Positions 1-7,360 are shown, numbered from the stretch's first letter. The stretch is 19,806 nt of DNA from Candidatus Bruticola papionis (GCA_002407045.1 DHKB01000064.1:1-19806); one strand, 5' to 3'. Numbers and translations are program-made. The notes: generated from the sequence alone by a model not told the origin.

Positions 1-140
1 CTTGATTTTACAATTAACAAAAATGTATATTTTTTTGCTAAAGCTTGTTCATTCCATAGTTAGCGGGCATTTTATAAGCGGTTGCGGAAGGAAAGGTATA
101 GATATTCAAAGTCTCCGTTTCTCGGGTATATTGGCTGCGT

Positions 141-197
141 TTTCACCTATAGCAAGCTTCAGGCGTATGAAAGCCTTTCGCTTTGCTATAGGTGAAA
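141..197. repeat. Long imperfect hairpin / inverted repeat
   Basis: The left arm TTTCACCTATAGCAA (141-155) is perfectly complementary to the right arm at 183-197. The 27-base spacer contains a further AGGC/GCCT pairing, so the whole could fold as one long hairpin. There is no T-tract on either side, so it is not a typical terminator. It could be an extragenic palindromic repeat or a remnant of a miniature mobile element. Confidence 0.6.
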
Positions 198-644
198 CTC
201 CGCTATTTCTGCCGAAACGGATACTTTCAGTGTTTGTAGGTTTCGTCCAAGGCTTTCGGCGTAAATGGGCCGCTATGGCCTCTTATAGAAAATAAGTAAC
301 CATACGGCCTCCCGCCAAAGCCAAGGACTACACCGAGCTCATTTGTGCACAGCATTTTGGGCTGCGCAACATTGTTACACTTGCTGCGCCCGCATTTTTG
401 GGTTATAGCCCGTTCATTTCATAGCTAGCGTAGTTTTTTTGCCAACAGGCGGAGGCAGGGGCGATGAAAGGCGAAGAATATTGGCCGTTAGGCCAGTGAA
501 GCCGAAGCGTAGATATAGCAATAAAATGAAGCTAACACAAAATAGCTAATGGGCGGGCGGAACACTATCAGCGTCGCTAAGCTAAAAAACTACGTAGCCA
601 ACAAGCAGACAAGCCGACACTAAACGCTAGATACAAAAAGGAGT

Positions 645-674
645 AGCGCCTCCATTAAAGGAGGGAACGGCGCT
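645..674 (+). promoter_or_regulatory. Hairpin just upstream of the prenyl synthase gene
   Basis: AGCGCCTCC (645-653) pairs with GGAGG (660-664) and, across a small bulge, with CGCT (671-674), around an ATTAAA loop. It lies 26 bases ahead of the ATG at 701 and would sit in the 5' leader. The string GAACGGCGCTT in its right arm (665-675) also occurs in the loop region of the terminator at 4948-4993; this may be coincidence. Function is unknown. Confidence 0.35.
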
Positions 675-700
675 TTGGTTGCAAAATAGGCCAGTTAGCT

Positions 701-1603
701 ATGTACACTTCAGAATCTTCTCCAGCTTTAAAAGAATCTTACGACTGGTGCCGACAACTGACGCAAAAGCGAGCTCGCAATTTTTATTTTGCTATTCGCC
801 TTTTGCCTAAAGCTAGACGCGACGCCATGTGCGCTGTCTATGCTTTTTTCCGTCAATGTGACGACATTTCAGACGCGAAAAATGTTTGCAGCCGCCGTGA
901 GCGCTTAGAGCAATGGAAACAAATTATCCAAGGCCAAGATCCAACTTCTTTTATGCCTGGCTTGTTGGCTTTACGCCATGCGGTAAAAAAATACCATATT
1001 AGCCCTCAGCCTTTTCTCGATTTAATCGACGGCATGTTTACCGACTTGGAAGAGATTCACTTTCAAACTTTTGATGAGCTCTACACTTATTGCTACAGAG
1101 TAGCTTCCACTGTAGGTCTGGTGTGCATAAGCATTTTCGGAGCTCCCGATAAGCCTGAAGTATACAAAATGGCCGAATACCACGGCGTCGCTTTCCAGCT
1201 TACCAACATTTTGCGCGATATAAACCACGACGCCCTCGAAGGCAGAGTTTATATACCCGATGAAATTTTAGAGAAATTTGCCATTACCAGAGAGTCCATT
1301 TTAAATAGGACTTACAATGAGCAAAAGATGGCCTCTTTAATCGATTATATGGCTAAGCTAGCTCAAAGCTACTACGACCGCTCCGAGTTTTTGCCCTATT
1401 TTATTCCTCTCCCCAGCCGAGTTTGCCTCAGAGCTATGACCAATATTTATCATGGCATTCTGAAAAAAATTGAAAATATGGGAGTGGAGACTTTGCGCCA
1501 AAAGGCCCGCCTCAGCTTATTGCAAAAGCTTATAGCTATAGCTATGGCCTATTTAACTACTTGGGCTGATTTTTGGCGCGAAAATTTCTTATCGGCCAAT
1601 TAA
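701..1603 (+). CDS. Squalene/phytoene synthase family protein (HpnD/CrtB-like)
   Basis: A 300-residue all-helical trans-isoprenyl diphosphate synthase of the squalene/phytoene synthase family, which joins two prenyl diphosphates head to head to make squalene/hopanoid or carotenoid precursors at the membrane. Seen in the sequence: the first aspartate-rich region DDISD (residues 53-57), DLIDGMFTDLE (about 107-117), YRVASTVGL (about 132-140), and the second aspartate-rich block QLTNILRDI followed by D and GRVYIP (about 167-185), all in family order. Length matches HpnD and CrtB. The start at 701 has only a weak AGG 10 bases upstream. A small membrane protein gene follows after 5 bases, so the two are probably co-transcribed. 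No hpnC, hpnE, shc or carotenoid desaturase is in the window, so squalene versus phytoene as product is undecided. Confidence 0.88.
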   Translation: MYTSESSPALKESYDWCRQLTQKRARNFYFAIRLLPKARRDAMCAVYAFFRQCDDISDAKNVCSRRERLEQWKQIIQGQDPTSFMPGLLALRHAVKKYHISPQPFLDLIDGMFTDLEEIHFQTFDELYTYCYRVASTVGLVCISIFGAPDKPEVYKMAEYHGVAFQLTNILRDINHDALEGRVYIPDEILEKFAITRESILNRTYNEQKMASLIDYMAKLAQSYYDRSEFLPYFIPLPSRVCLRAMTNIYHGILKKIENMGVETLRQKARLSLLQKLIAIAMAYLTTWADFWRENFLSAN

Positions 1604-1608
1604 GAATT

Positions 1609-2055
1609 ATGCGAAAAATAAAAACTATTTTGGCTTTGCTCTTTGCCATGACGGCTACAACCTTGGGCGATATTTTTATGGCCCGCTTGCTTCGTCCTTA
1701 TGAAGGTGTACAAATTGCTGGACTAAGCCAAATTTATAATATAGCCATAAGCTTACTTTGCAGCCATACTTTTTGGATTGCAGTAGCTTGCTTTTTGACT
1801 TTCTTTATTACTTGGCTAAGTGTACTTTCTTACGAAGATCTCTCTTTTGCCCTACCTCTAACAGCCATTACTTATATATTGAATGCCTTCTTGGCTGGAC
1901 CTATGTTAGGAGAACACATAAGTACTGCTCGCTGGGTAGGCACTTTTATTATAGGTATAGGCGTAGTTGTTGTTTCGCTTAGCGAAGGCAAAAAAGCCGA
2001 ACAAGCGGCCGAATCCCCTACTTCGGCCGAAGATACCAAAGCTAAAATAGCTTAG
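1609..2055 (+). CDS. Small DMT/EamA-like membrane transporter
   Basis: A 148-residue integral membrane protein with four hydrophobic segments (about residues 5-22, 40-70, 72-98 and 105-125) and a charged, Ala/Glu/Lys-rich C-terminal tail. The size and the fourth-helix pattern (GEHISTARWVGTFIIGIGVVVV) resemble half-size members of the drug/metabolite transporter superfamily (SMR, ArnE/ArnF or single-EamA type), which usually work as dimers. The ATG at 1609 lies 5 bases after the stop of the prenyl synthase; an in-frame ATG at 1573 would overlap that gene and is less likely. Operon position suggests a role with a lipid made by the upstream enzyme, but that is inference. Its stop (2053-2055) overlaps the stop of the convergent glycosyltransferase gene. 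Confidence 0.75.
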   Translation: MRKIKTILALLFAMTATTLGDIFMARLLRPYEGVQIAGLSQIYNIAISLLCSHTFWIAVACFLTFFITWLSVLSYEDLSFALPLTAITYILNAFLAGPMLGEHISTARWVGTFIIGIGVVVVSLSEGKKAEQAAESPTSAEDTKAKIA

Positions 2056-3743
2056 TCGGAAATACCAGCCATACAACGGAAATCGCGCCCTTCTTGCCAA
2101 CCACGCTCTCTTAAGAAAGCCCGAATTTCTTCCCTGGAATTGGGGTTGCCCACCGCTGTTACCAAAAAATAGCCTTCTGGAGCGGGCAATTGCTCCAAGC
2201 TGAGCACTTTCAAACCGCAAATAGTTTGACCATGACGAGCCGGAAGAATATCGGTATAGTAGGCAGGCTCTAAACCGTGAGCGCGTAAAGTTTTGGCTAA
2301 AGCTTTACCATTGGGGCCAGCTCCCCAAATAATCAACTTGCGCTTGTCAAATGGCAAACTGCGCATCCCCTGTTCCTCCTGAGCGGGCGTAAAGAAAGCT
2401 TTCAAGAAGAAAGTCACTTTCAATTCACGTAAAGCATCATGGCTACAACGCTGATCTACCCTAGTAAGACGCTTAGGCAAATCGCGCCAGAAAAAGAGCG
2501 TCTTTTCCACTTTAGCCATCTTTACGCCCTTAAGCCACATACGCAACCAAAGCTGATAATCTTCCGGCCAGCGTCCGTCTTCATAAAGGCCCACTTCTTC
2601 CAAAGCAGAACGGCGCAACAATACCGAAGGATGAACTAAAGGGCTCTCCACAAAAATGTCGCGCTCTAAAATTTCTGGCAAACAAGCCTTATTGAGCCAA
2701 CGCTCATAACGCATCATGCCTTCAGTAATCGATTTTTTAGGAAAAACGCGAATCTTGCAACCTACAGCAGCAATATCGACATGAGCTTGTAAATAGCGCA
2801 TTTGTTCGGCAAAACGCTCAGGGTGAGAAATATCGTCGCCATCCATACGAGCGATAAAAGGAGCGCGGCTCTGTTTAAAGGCGAAATTGAGCGTATCTAC
2901 AATACCGCCGTGGCCTTTGCGAAAAACACGTAGGCGAGGATCGGTTGTCGCTAAACTTTCGGCTATTTTTACCGTATCATCAGAAGAACCGTCATCAACC
3001 ATAATCAGTTCCCAAGACTTAAAGGTCTGACGACAAATGGATTTTACTGCACTAACTAATGTTTCTGCGCAATTGTAAATAGGCATTAAACAAGAAATGG
3101 TCGGCTTATTTACGGCACTATAACGCAAAAAGCGCTCATATTTAGTGGCCTTTTGCTTACCTAATTTTACTCCCAAGCGATCAGCCCAAGCTTGCACTTC
3201 TTCTTGTAAAACGTCGCCTCTTAAAGTTTCTAGTTCCAATTCATATTCGGTATGCTCAGAATCAAAAGACGTACAATCTAATTCAAATTTTTCTTTGCCT
3301 TCCAAACCGGCAGCCCTAATAGGCCAAACGCGACGAAGATTGGTAACTTCGCCTACAACTTGCAGAGCGCCCTCGAAACCATCTTGGCGAATTTGCTGGT
3401 ACACTTTACCTTTACCCACAGCTTGCAACTGGCCTCTACTAATAGCCAAGGCCACCTCGGCACTCACTTCTTCTTCTATTTCTAAAGCCGAAAAATAACC
3501 ATCTTCTAAAGACAAGCCGCGTTTATAAACAAAAAGCCAGCGCCCATTTTCCTCGCGCAAACGCAACATACTGCGCCTAGCAGCAAAGTAAGCGTCTTCA
3601 GTATCTAAATAAACATTTTTTTGGTGCAATTCACGCTCGGCTTTTCCCAGAGCTTCTTGCAATTTCAACCAATCTTGACGATGGCTAATTATCCACTTCA
3701 ATTCTTGTTCGGTGTTTTTTAAAGGCGCATTTTGGCTTACCAT
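2052..3743 (-). CDS. CYTH domain - family 2 glycosyltransferase - nucleotide-binding fusion protein
   Basis: A 563-residue three-part protein. Residues about 10-207 look like a CYTH triphosphate-tunnel domain: an ExExK signature (EQELK, 12-16), paired basic residues in LRLR (about 60-63), YKRG with Lys 74, an alternating acidic strand ELELE (about 168-172) and TKYERF near 201. Residues about 214-400 are a GT-A family 2 glycosyltransferase: TISCLMPIYN, MVDDGSSDD, the metal-binding DGDD (301-304), and EDYQLWLR around 394. The C-terminus (about 470-563) starts with a Rossmann-type loop LIIWGAGPNGKAL, as in C-terminal domains of some cell-surface glycosyltransferases. It probably transfers sugars to a surface polymer at the membrane. 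I chose ATG 3743; a TTG at 3773 would add 10 residues. A plausible promoter lies at 3813-3840. The glycosyltransferase call is firm; the CYTH call rests on motif reading. Confidence 0.85.
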   Translation of the reverse strand: MVSQNAPLKNTEQELKWIISHRQDWLKLQEALGKAERELHQKNVYLDTEDAYFAARRSMLRLREENGRWLFVYKRGLSLEDGYFSALEIEEEVSAEVALAISRGQLQAVGKGKVYQQIRQDGFEGALQVVGEVTNLRRVWPIRAAGLEGKEKFELDCTSFDSEHTEYELELETLRGDVLQEEVQAWADRLGVKLGKQKATKYERFLRYSAVNKPTISCLMPIYNCAETLVSAVKSICRQTFKSWELIMVDDGSSDDTVKIAESLATTDPRLRVFRKGHGGIVDTLNFAFKQSRAPFIARMDGDDISHPERFAEQMRYLQAHVDIAAVGCKIRVFPKKSITEGMMRYERWLNKACLPEILERDIFVESPLVHPSVLLRRSALEEVGLYEDGRWPEDYQLWLRMWLKGVKMAKVEKTLFFWRDLPKRLTRVDQRCSHDALRELKVTFFLKAFFTPAQEEQGMRSLPFDKRKLIIWGAGPNGKALAKTLRAHGLEPAYYTDILPARHGQTICGLKVLSLEQLPAPEGYFLVTAVGNPNSREEIRAFLRERGWQEGRDFRCMAGISD

Positions 3744-3812
3744 ATAATTACTCAATTCCCATAGAACTTTCAAAAAAGCCGCACTTACCTTATTTAGCGC
3801 AGGAAGCCCGAC

Positions 3813-3840
3813 ATTTTAGGAAAAATTTAATATTTGTTCA
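3813..3840 (-). promoter_or_regulatory. Putative sigma70-type promoter for the glycosyltransferase gene
   Basis: Read on the minus strand, TGAACA (3840-3835) and TAAAAT (3818-3813) are separated by 16 bases. The predicted start of transcription falls about 60 bases ahead of the ATG at 3743. The -10 is close to consensus and the -35 is weak. It lies in the 138-base divergent gap shared with the DUF362 lipoprotein gene. Confidence 0.4.
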
Positions 3841-3881
3841 GGAGTACAATCTTTAGAAAGAGAGCAAACTTTTCCTAGTTT

Positions 3882-4910
3882 ATGATCAAGAAACTTTTTT
3901 TAGGTCTAACTGCGATTTTATCTCTCAGCCTTTTGGCTGCTTGCCAACCGCGCACAGAGCCAGCCTATCCAGAGCAAGGTTCATCACCCCAAATGAAGTC
4001 AGCCCAAATAGCCAAGACAGCTACTGTTTATATGACTTCCGACATTACTCCTGAAGGCTTGGCTGCAGTTTATAAAGCCTTAAATATCCATCCTCAAGGC
4101 AAAATTGCCATCAAATTGCACTCCGGCGAATCTGATAAAAGCAATTATCTACGTGCTTCCTTAATCAGCAATTTTATCAAAAGCTTCCATGGCACTATTG
4201 TAGAATGCAATACCGCTTACGGTGGCAACCGCGCTGATACAGCTTCCCACCAAAAAATGATCGAACGCCACGGTTTTGCCGATATGGCTCCAGTCGATAT
4301 TATGGACGCTGAAGGCGAAATAGCTTTGCCTGTTAAGGGCGGCCGCCACCTTAAGGAAAATTATGTTGGCAAGAACTTCCTCAACTATGATTACTTTGTG
4401 GTGCTCTCCCACTTCAAAGGCCACGCTATGGGTGGCTACGGCGGCGCTATAAAGAATACTTCTATAGGTATAGCCTCTTCTTCCGGCAAATGTTGGATCC
4501 ATACCGCTGGACAAAACCGCCACAATTTTGCCGCTTCAGTCAAACAAGACGACTTTTTGGAGAGCATGGCCGAAGCCGCCAAATCTGTTTCCGATCACTT
4601 AAAAGGCAACATTGTCTACGTAAACGTCATGAATCGCCTTTCTGTCGATTGTGATTGTAATGGCAACCCCAAAGAGCCGGAAATGAAAGATATTGGCATT
4701 TTGGCTTCTACCGATCCTGTAGCTCTCGATCAAGCTTGCCTGGACTTAGTTTATGCCGCCCCCGACAATAAAGCTTTGGTAGAACGCATTGAATCAAAGC
4801 ATGGTGTTCACCAAGTGGAATACGGCGAAGAGATCGGCTTAGGAACTCGCAATTATAAACTGATTGATTTAGACAAAAAAGGATCAGATGTGGTAGTTGT
4901 AAGCCATTAG
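3882..4910 (+). CDS. DUF362 domain lipoprotein
   Basis: A 342-residue protein with a lipoprotein signal peptide: basic start, hydrophobic core, lipobox LLAAC with the lipidated Cys at residue 21. The rest fits the DUF362 family: GGYGGAIKNTSIGIASS in the middle, then VDCDCNGNPKEP and DIGILASTDPVALDQACLDLV towards the end, a typical family block. DUF362 proteins are often linked to iron-sulfur proteins, but no ferredoxin 4Fe-4S motif is present here, only the CDC pair. The biochemical role of the family is not established. The predicted location is membrane-anchored and extracytoplasmic. No clear Shine-Dalgarno sequence precedes the ATG. The gene ends at a strong bidirectional terminator. Confidence 0.85.
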   Translation: MIKKLFLGLTAILSLSLLAACQPRTEPAYPEQGSSPQMKSAQIAKTATVYMTSDITPEGLAAVYKALNIHPQGKIAIKLHSGESDKSNYLRASLISNFIKSFHGTIVECNTAYGGNRADTASHQKMIERHGFADMAPVDIMDAEGEIALPVKGGRHLKENYVGKNFLNYDYFVVLSHFKGHAMGGYGGAIKNTSIGIASSSGKCWIHTAGQNRHNFAASVKQDDFLESMAEAAKSVSDHLKGNIVYVNVMNRLSVDCDCNGNPKEPEMKDIGILASTDPVALDQACLDLVYAAPDNKALVERIESKHGVHQVEYGEEIGLGTRNYKLIDLDKKGSDVVVVSH

Positions 4911-4947
4911 GCAAATAGATACTACTCTAGTTTGGAAGTAGAACTAC

Positions 4948-4993
4948 AAAAAAAAGAGAGGAACGGCGCTTATGCACTGTCCTCTCTTTTTTT
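4948..4993. terminator. Bidirectional rho-independent terminator
   Basis: GAGAGGA (4956-4962) pairs with TCCTCTC (4980-4986); an A8 run precedes it and a T7 run follows, so it reads as a hairpin plus U-tract on both strands. It sits between the convergent DUF362 gene (+) and esterase gene (-) and would end both transcripts. Confidence 0.85.
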
Positions 4994-5008
4994 ATCCAAA
5001 CTTAAGAT

Positions 5009-5746
5009 CTATCCAAGGGGGAAAAGTCTGGGTACCAGTTGTCTCATTTGTACTTTCCACCAAGGCCAATCGTGAGCAACATCGTACCCCCACAGCTCAA
5101 AGTTGTGGCGAATGCCTACTCTGTCCATTACTTCATGAATTTCACGACTGTAGTGAACACGCTCCCAAGCACCTTGGCCGCAAATAATATTTATATTACA
5201 ACCATCTAAAGAGCGACGAATGTTAGGATCGTATAAATTGGCAATATAGCTTACTGGATTATGGAAATAGCAACGCTCATCAAAATAGCCATCTAAGAAG
5301 CAACTGATATTGTAGATGCCGCTCATACCAATGCACCAGCGGAAGATCTCGTGGTGACGGAACAAAGTATTGACAGCATGATAGGCGCCAAAACTGGCTC
5401 CCACAGCAGCTACTGGCAAAGGCCCGCCGCAATTGCTGAAGATGTAAGGCACCACTTCGTCGATAATGTAACGATCGTACAATTCTTGGCGCCAAATGCG
5501 CTCGCCAGGGCCAATAGACTCGTTATCTAAGCTCCAGTCGTTGACACTATTGATGGAGAAAATTTTAATGCGCCCGCTCTCAATATGATCAGAAAGGGCG
5601 CCTATCATACCAAAGCGCTCTAATTCTTCAAAGTCGGCCGACGCAGTAGGAAAATAAAGAACCGGCACACCCCAGTGACCATAAACGGCCACAGGCATAT
5701 TAAAGCCCAAATGTCTGCTATAAAAGCTGGTCTTTTCTACGCGCAT
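5009..5746 (-). CDS. Alpha/beta-hydrolase esterase (putative esterase family)
   Basis: A 245-residue serine hydrolase of the putative esterase (esterase D-like) family. Seen: an N-terminal strand pattern ending in VYGHWGVPVLYFPT, nucleophile elbow GASFG (catalytic Ser near residue 118), CGQGAWE (likely acid region, about 189-195) and a C-terminal AHDWPWWK carrying the expected catalytic His (about 225). No signal peptide is visible, so it is probably cytoplasmic; the substrate is unknown. A TTG at 5761 would add five residues; I prefer the ATG at 5746 because relatives start close to the first strand. It lies 33 bases downstream of the small Cys-rich gene in the same direction, so the two form a likely operon ending at the terminator at 4948-4993. 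Confidence 0.85.
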   Translation of the reverse strand: MRVEKTSFYSRHLGFNMPVAVYGHWGVPVLYFPTASADFEELERFGMIGALSDHIESGRIKIFSINSVNDWSLDNESIGPGERIWRQELYDRYIIDEVVPYIFSNCGGPLPVAAVGASFGAYHAVNTLFRHHEIFRWCIGMSGIYNISCFLDGYFDERCYFHNPVSYIANLYDPNIRRSLDGCNINIICGQGAWERVHYSREIHEVMDRVGIRHNFELWGYDVAHDWPWWKVQMRQLVPRLFPLG

Positions 5747-5779
5747 TAAGATGCTTGACAAACAACTAGACTCTGAAGC

Positions 5780-5986
5780 CTACAGCTTGTCATTTACCTC
5801 CCGCCTGTTTTCCTCACCTTTAAGCCAATATTCGGGGAAAGTCTGGCACTTTTCAAAACCGGGGCATCCTAAGCAACGTTTGCTGCGCATATTTACTTCA
5901 CGCAAACGCTTGTCGCGGCACTGAGGCTCAAAAAAATCGAAATTATCAAAGTACTTTTCTAAATACTCTTCCTTGTAGAGAGCCAT
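5780..5986 (-). CDS. Small cysteine-rich protein, unknown function
   Basis: A 68-residue protein with four cysteines (23, 38, 41, 47; spacing CX14CX2CX5C) in an acidic/aromatic N-terminal half and a charged tail. The pattern could hold zinc or an iron-sulfur cluster; I do not recognise the family. It is believable as a gene because an excellent Shine-Dalgarno AGGAGG (5992-5997) lies 5 bases ahead of the ATG, and it runs 33 bases before the esterase gene in the same direction. A short hairpin (5999-6014) precedes the ribosome site. Possibly a small accessory or redox/metal-sensing partner of the esterase; this is inference. Confidence 0.68.
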   Translation of the reverse strand: MALYKEEYLEKYFDNFDFFEPQCRDKRLREVNMRSKRCLGCPGFEKCQTFPEYWLKGEENRREVNDKL

Positions 5987-5990
5987 TCTA

Positions 5991-6014
5991 TCCTCCTGCG
6001 GGCGTTGAAGCCCG
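5991..6014 (-). promoter_or_regulatory. Strong ribosome binding site with adjacent hairpin
   Basis: On the minus strand a CGGGC/GCCCG hairpin with a six-base loop (6014-5999) is followed directly by CAGGAGGATAGA and the ATG at 5986. AGGAGG supports the small Cys-rich gene as real. The hairpin right before the site could protect the mRNA end or tune initiation. Confidence 0.6.
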
Positions 6015-6315
6015 GATAAGCTAACTGACTTTTGTTAGGTTTTTCACCTCAAAGCATACGTTCAACATTTTACCATAGATTTTTTATACGGGCAAGAAAA
6101 CCCAACATAATGATACAGTTGCGGAAAATAAGCAAGTCCCTAATCAAGAATTACTTCTCAAAAGGCCACCTAAACGCAGGACAAAGGGGGTGTAGAGAAG
6201 AAGAGCTCGCGCAAGTTTTTTAAGAAGTGGCGTTCGGAAGCGGCTTAAATTGTCGATTTTGCGAAGTAGCAGCGCTCGGCAGAGGGATAATTTGGAGAGC
6301 GTTTTGTTACTTTTT

Positions 6316-6345
6316 TTGACTTAGTTGTTCGCAATCAAGCATAGT
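6316..6345 (+). promoter_or_regulatory. Possible sigma70-type promoter for the PilZ-type gene
   Basis: TTGACT (6316-6321) and CATAGT (6340-6345) are 18 bases apart, about 145 bases ahead of the gene at 6491. The -35 is good and the -10 moderate. It overlaps the inverted repeat at 6320-6384, which could be an operator or leader fold. Confidence 0.35.
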
Positions 6346-6384
6346 TGAGCGAACGTGATGCAATAAGCAATCGACTAAACTAAG
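6320..6384. repeat. Nested inverted repeat upstream of the PilZ-type gene
   Basis: CTTAGTT (6320-6326) pairs with AACTAAG (6378-6384), and immediately inside GTTCGC (6327-6332) pairs with GCGAAC (6349-6354). The two stems would stack on the left side. It may be a regulator site or a leader structure. Confidence 0.45.
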
Positions 6385-6477
6385 CCTTCTAACGTCACCG
6401 AAAATATTGGCTGTGCGGTAACAAGAACCGCCCAACGAGGTTTGGGCCAGCAATTTTGCAATTGTTCACTAGCGTAC

Positions 6478-6483
6478 AGGAGG
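6478..6483 (+). promoter_or_regulatory. Ribosome binding site fixing the start at 6491
   Basis: AGGAGG ends 7 bases before the ATG at 6491 but only 1 base before an in-frame ATG at 6485. The spacing favours 6491 as the true start. Confidence 0.75.
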
Positions 6484-6490
6484 GATGGTT

Positions 6491-7189
6491 ATGTTTTTTG
6501 ATTGGTTTAAGAGCAAAAAACCGACTTTAAAGCTTAAAGCTAAGCAAGAAATTGAAATCGAGTTTTTTGCTGACGAAACCTATAAAACCTACTTCACTAC
6601 GGTGTTGGATGTCAGACGCAAGGAGATTATCCTAAAAAGCCCTGGCACTGAACGGCGTCCTGTGAAGATGGAAGCTGGACAGCACCTAACCGTCACCACT
6701 CTAGATGAAGACAAATTGTACTACTTCGAAACCGAAGTAACCGACGCGGGAGAACGCGAATTTGATATTGCCACCCCTACCAACGTCGAAAGCGAAGATG
6801 TGCCCAAGTTTGACGAGCATACCAGCATTGAAGCTCCGGTCAATGTAGAATATCGCGCCATGAAGTTGGCTCACAGTCAGTCTGCTCAAACCGTCTCTAT
6901 TAGCCTGAACAACATAGTTTTAGGTTGCAATATTGCCATTCCCGAAGGCACCGACCTCCATGTAGAAGTTCAAGTGCCCGGAACTCCCGTTTTCTCATTT
7001 AAGGGCAGAGCTTTAGCTTCTAAGCCCAATCCCAGCAGCAAAGGCAAGAAGTTCCTCTGCGAAGTTGAATATGCCGAAGATGCCGCCAAAGAAGATCGCT
7101 TGGCCATTATGCGCTACGCTGTCTATCTTAAACGCCGCGAGCAGCGTCGTGTAGCCCGCGGAGAAGATCTTATCGACAAAAAGCCTTAA
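6491..7189 (+). CDS. PilZ/YcgR-like protein with degenerate c-di-GMP motif
   Basis: A 232-residue soluble protein with two beta-rich halves. Residues about 10-100 resemble the YcgR N-terminal (PilZN) domain: a strand with IEIEF, then TTVLDVRRKEIILKSP and a polar stretch. Residues about 115-215 resemble a PilZ barrel with the closing helix RLAIMRYAVYLKRREQRR. PilZ proteins normally bind cyclic di-GMP to control motility or polysaccharide export. The usual RxxxR and (D/N)xSxxG motifs are not intact: only EYRAMKLA and TVSISLNNIVLG are found in their places. It may therefore be a non-binding PilZ, or the family call may be loose. A terminator-like hairpin follows at 7287-7304. No flagellar or exopolysaccharide gene is in the window. 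Confidence 0.62.
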   Translation: MFFDWFKSKKPTLKLKAKQEIEIEFFADETYKTYFTTVLDVRRKEIILKSPGTERRPVKMEAGQHLTVTTLDEDKLYYFETEVTDAGEREFDIATPTNVESEDVPKFDEHTSIEAPVNVEYRAMKLAHSQSAQTVSISLNNIVLGCNIAIPEGTDLHVEVQVPGTPVFSFKGRALASKPNPSSKGKKFLCEVEYAEDAAKEDRLAIMRYAVYLKRREQRRVARGEDLIDKKP

Positions 7190-7286
7190 GCTGCCCACTC
7201 TCAGTAAAGCCTGCGATATAGCTTCGGTTGCAAATTTTCAACTCCAATAAAAAGTCCAGTCTGTAGAGCTGTTCCTAAGGGCCTCT

Positions 7287-7304
7287 CCCAGGCTGGGCTT
7301 TTTT
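7287..7304 (+). terminator. Probable rho-independent terminator after the PilZ-type gene
   Basis: CCCA (7287-7290) and TGGG (7294-7297) form a short stem, followed by C and T6 (7299-7304). An alternative GCCT/AGGC pairing (7281-7284 with 7290-7293) is possible. The T-run is convincing and the stem is short. Confidence 0.45.
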
Positions 7305-7309
7305 GAATA

Positions 7310-7360
7310 GGCCCGGCGCTTGAGCATCAAGCACTAGCAAAAAGAATTGTGTGCCGGGCC
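7310..7360 (+). promoter_or_regulatory. GC-rich stem-loop in the leader of the GlmS-like gene
   Basis: GGCCCGGC (7310-7317) pairs with GCCGGGCC (7353-7360); two more pairs, one of them G-T, extend the stem to ten. The loop of about 31 bases contains a TTGA/TCAA mini-hairpin (7320-7330). It has no T-tract and lies 74 bases ahead of the GTG start. It does not resemble the glmS ribozyme as I know it. It could be a leader control structure. Confidence 0.5.

Larger units (their letters stand above)
1..700. other. Intergenic region with inverted and direct repeats, no convincing gene
   Basis: No reading frame here has a ribosome binding site together with a recognisable protein. The stretch is rich in short repeats: a 15-base perfect inverted repeat (141-155 with 183-197), a 19-base direct repeat with two mismatches (47-65 and 412-430), a TGGCC/GGCCA hairpin (482-495), and a hairpin just ahead of the next gene (645-674). 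This may be decayed intergenic sequence or small extragenic palindromic elements. I cannot assign a named element. Confidence 0.5.
6015..6477. other. Divergent intergenic region without a convincing gene
   Basis: About 460 bases between the minus-strand Cys-rich gene and the plus-strand PilZ-type gene. A 63-residue frame at 6032-6223 has no ribosome site or recognisable protein and is not called. The main structure is a nested inverted repeat at 6320-6384 overlapping a possible promoter. Confidence 0.5.

Noticed and set aside
2..295. 97-residue open frame at the left edge
   Set aside because: It starts with TTG, has no ribosome site, contains the two arms of a large inverted repeat and shows no recognisable protein pattern.
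6032..6223. 63-residue plus-strand frame in the divergent gap
   Set aside because: There is no ribosome site and no family resemblance, and the composition fits intergenic sequence.
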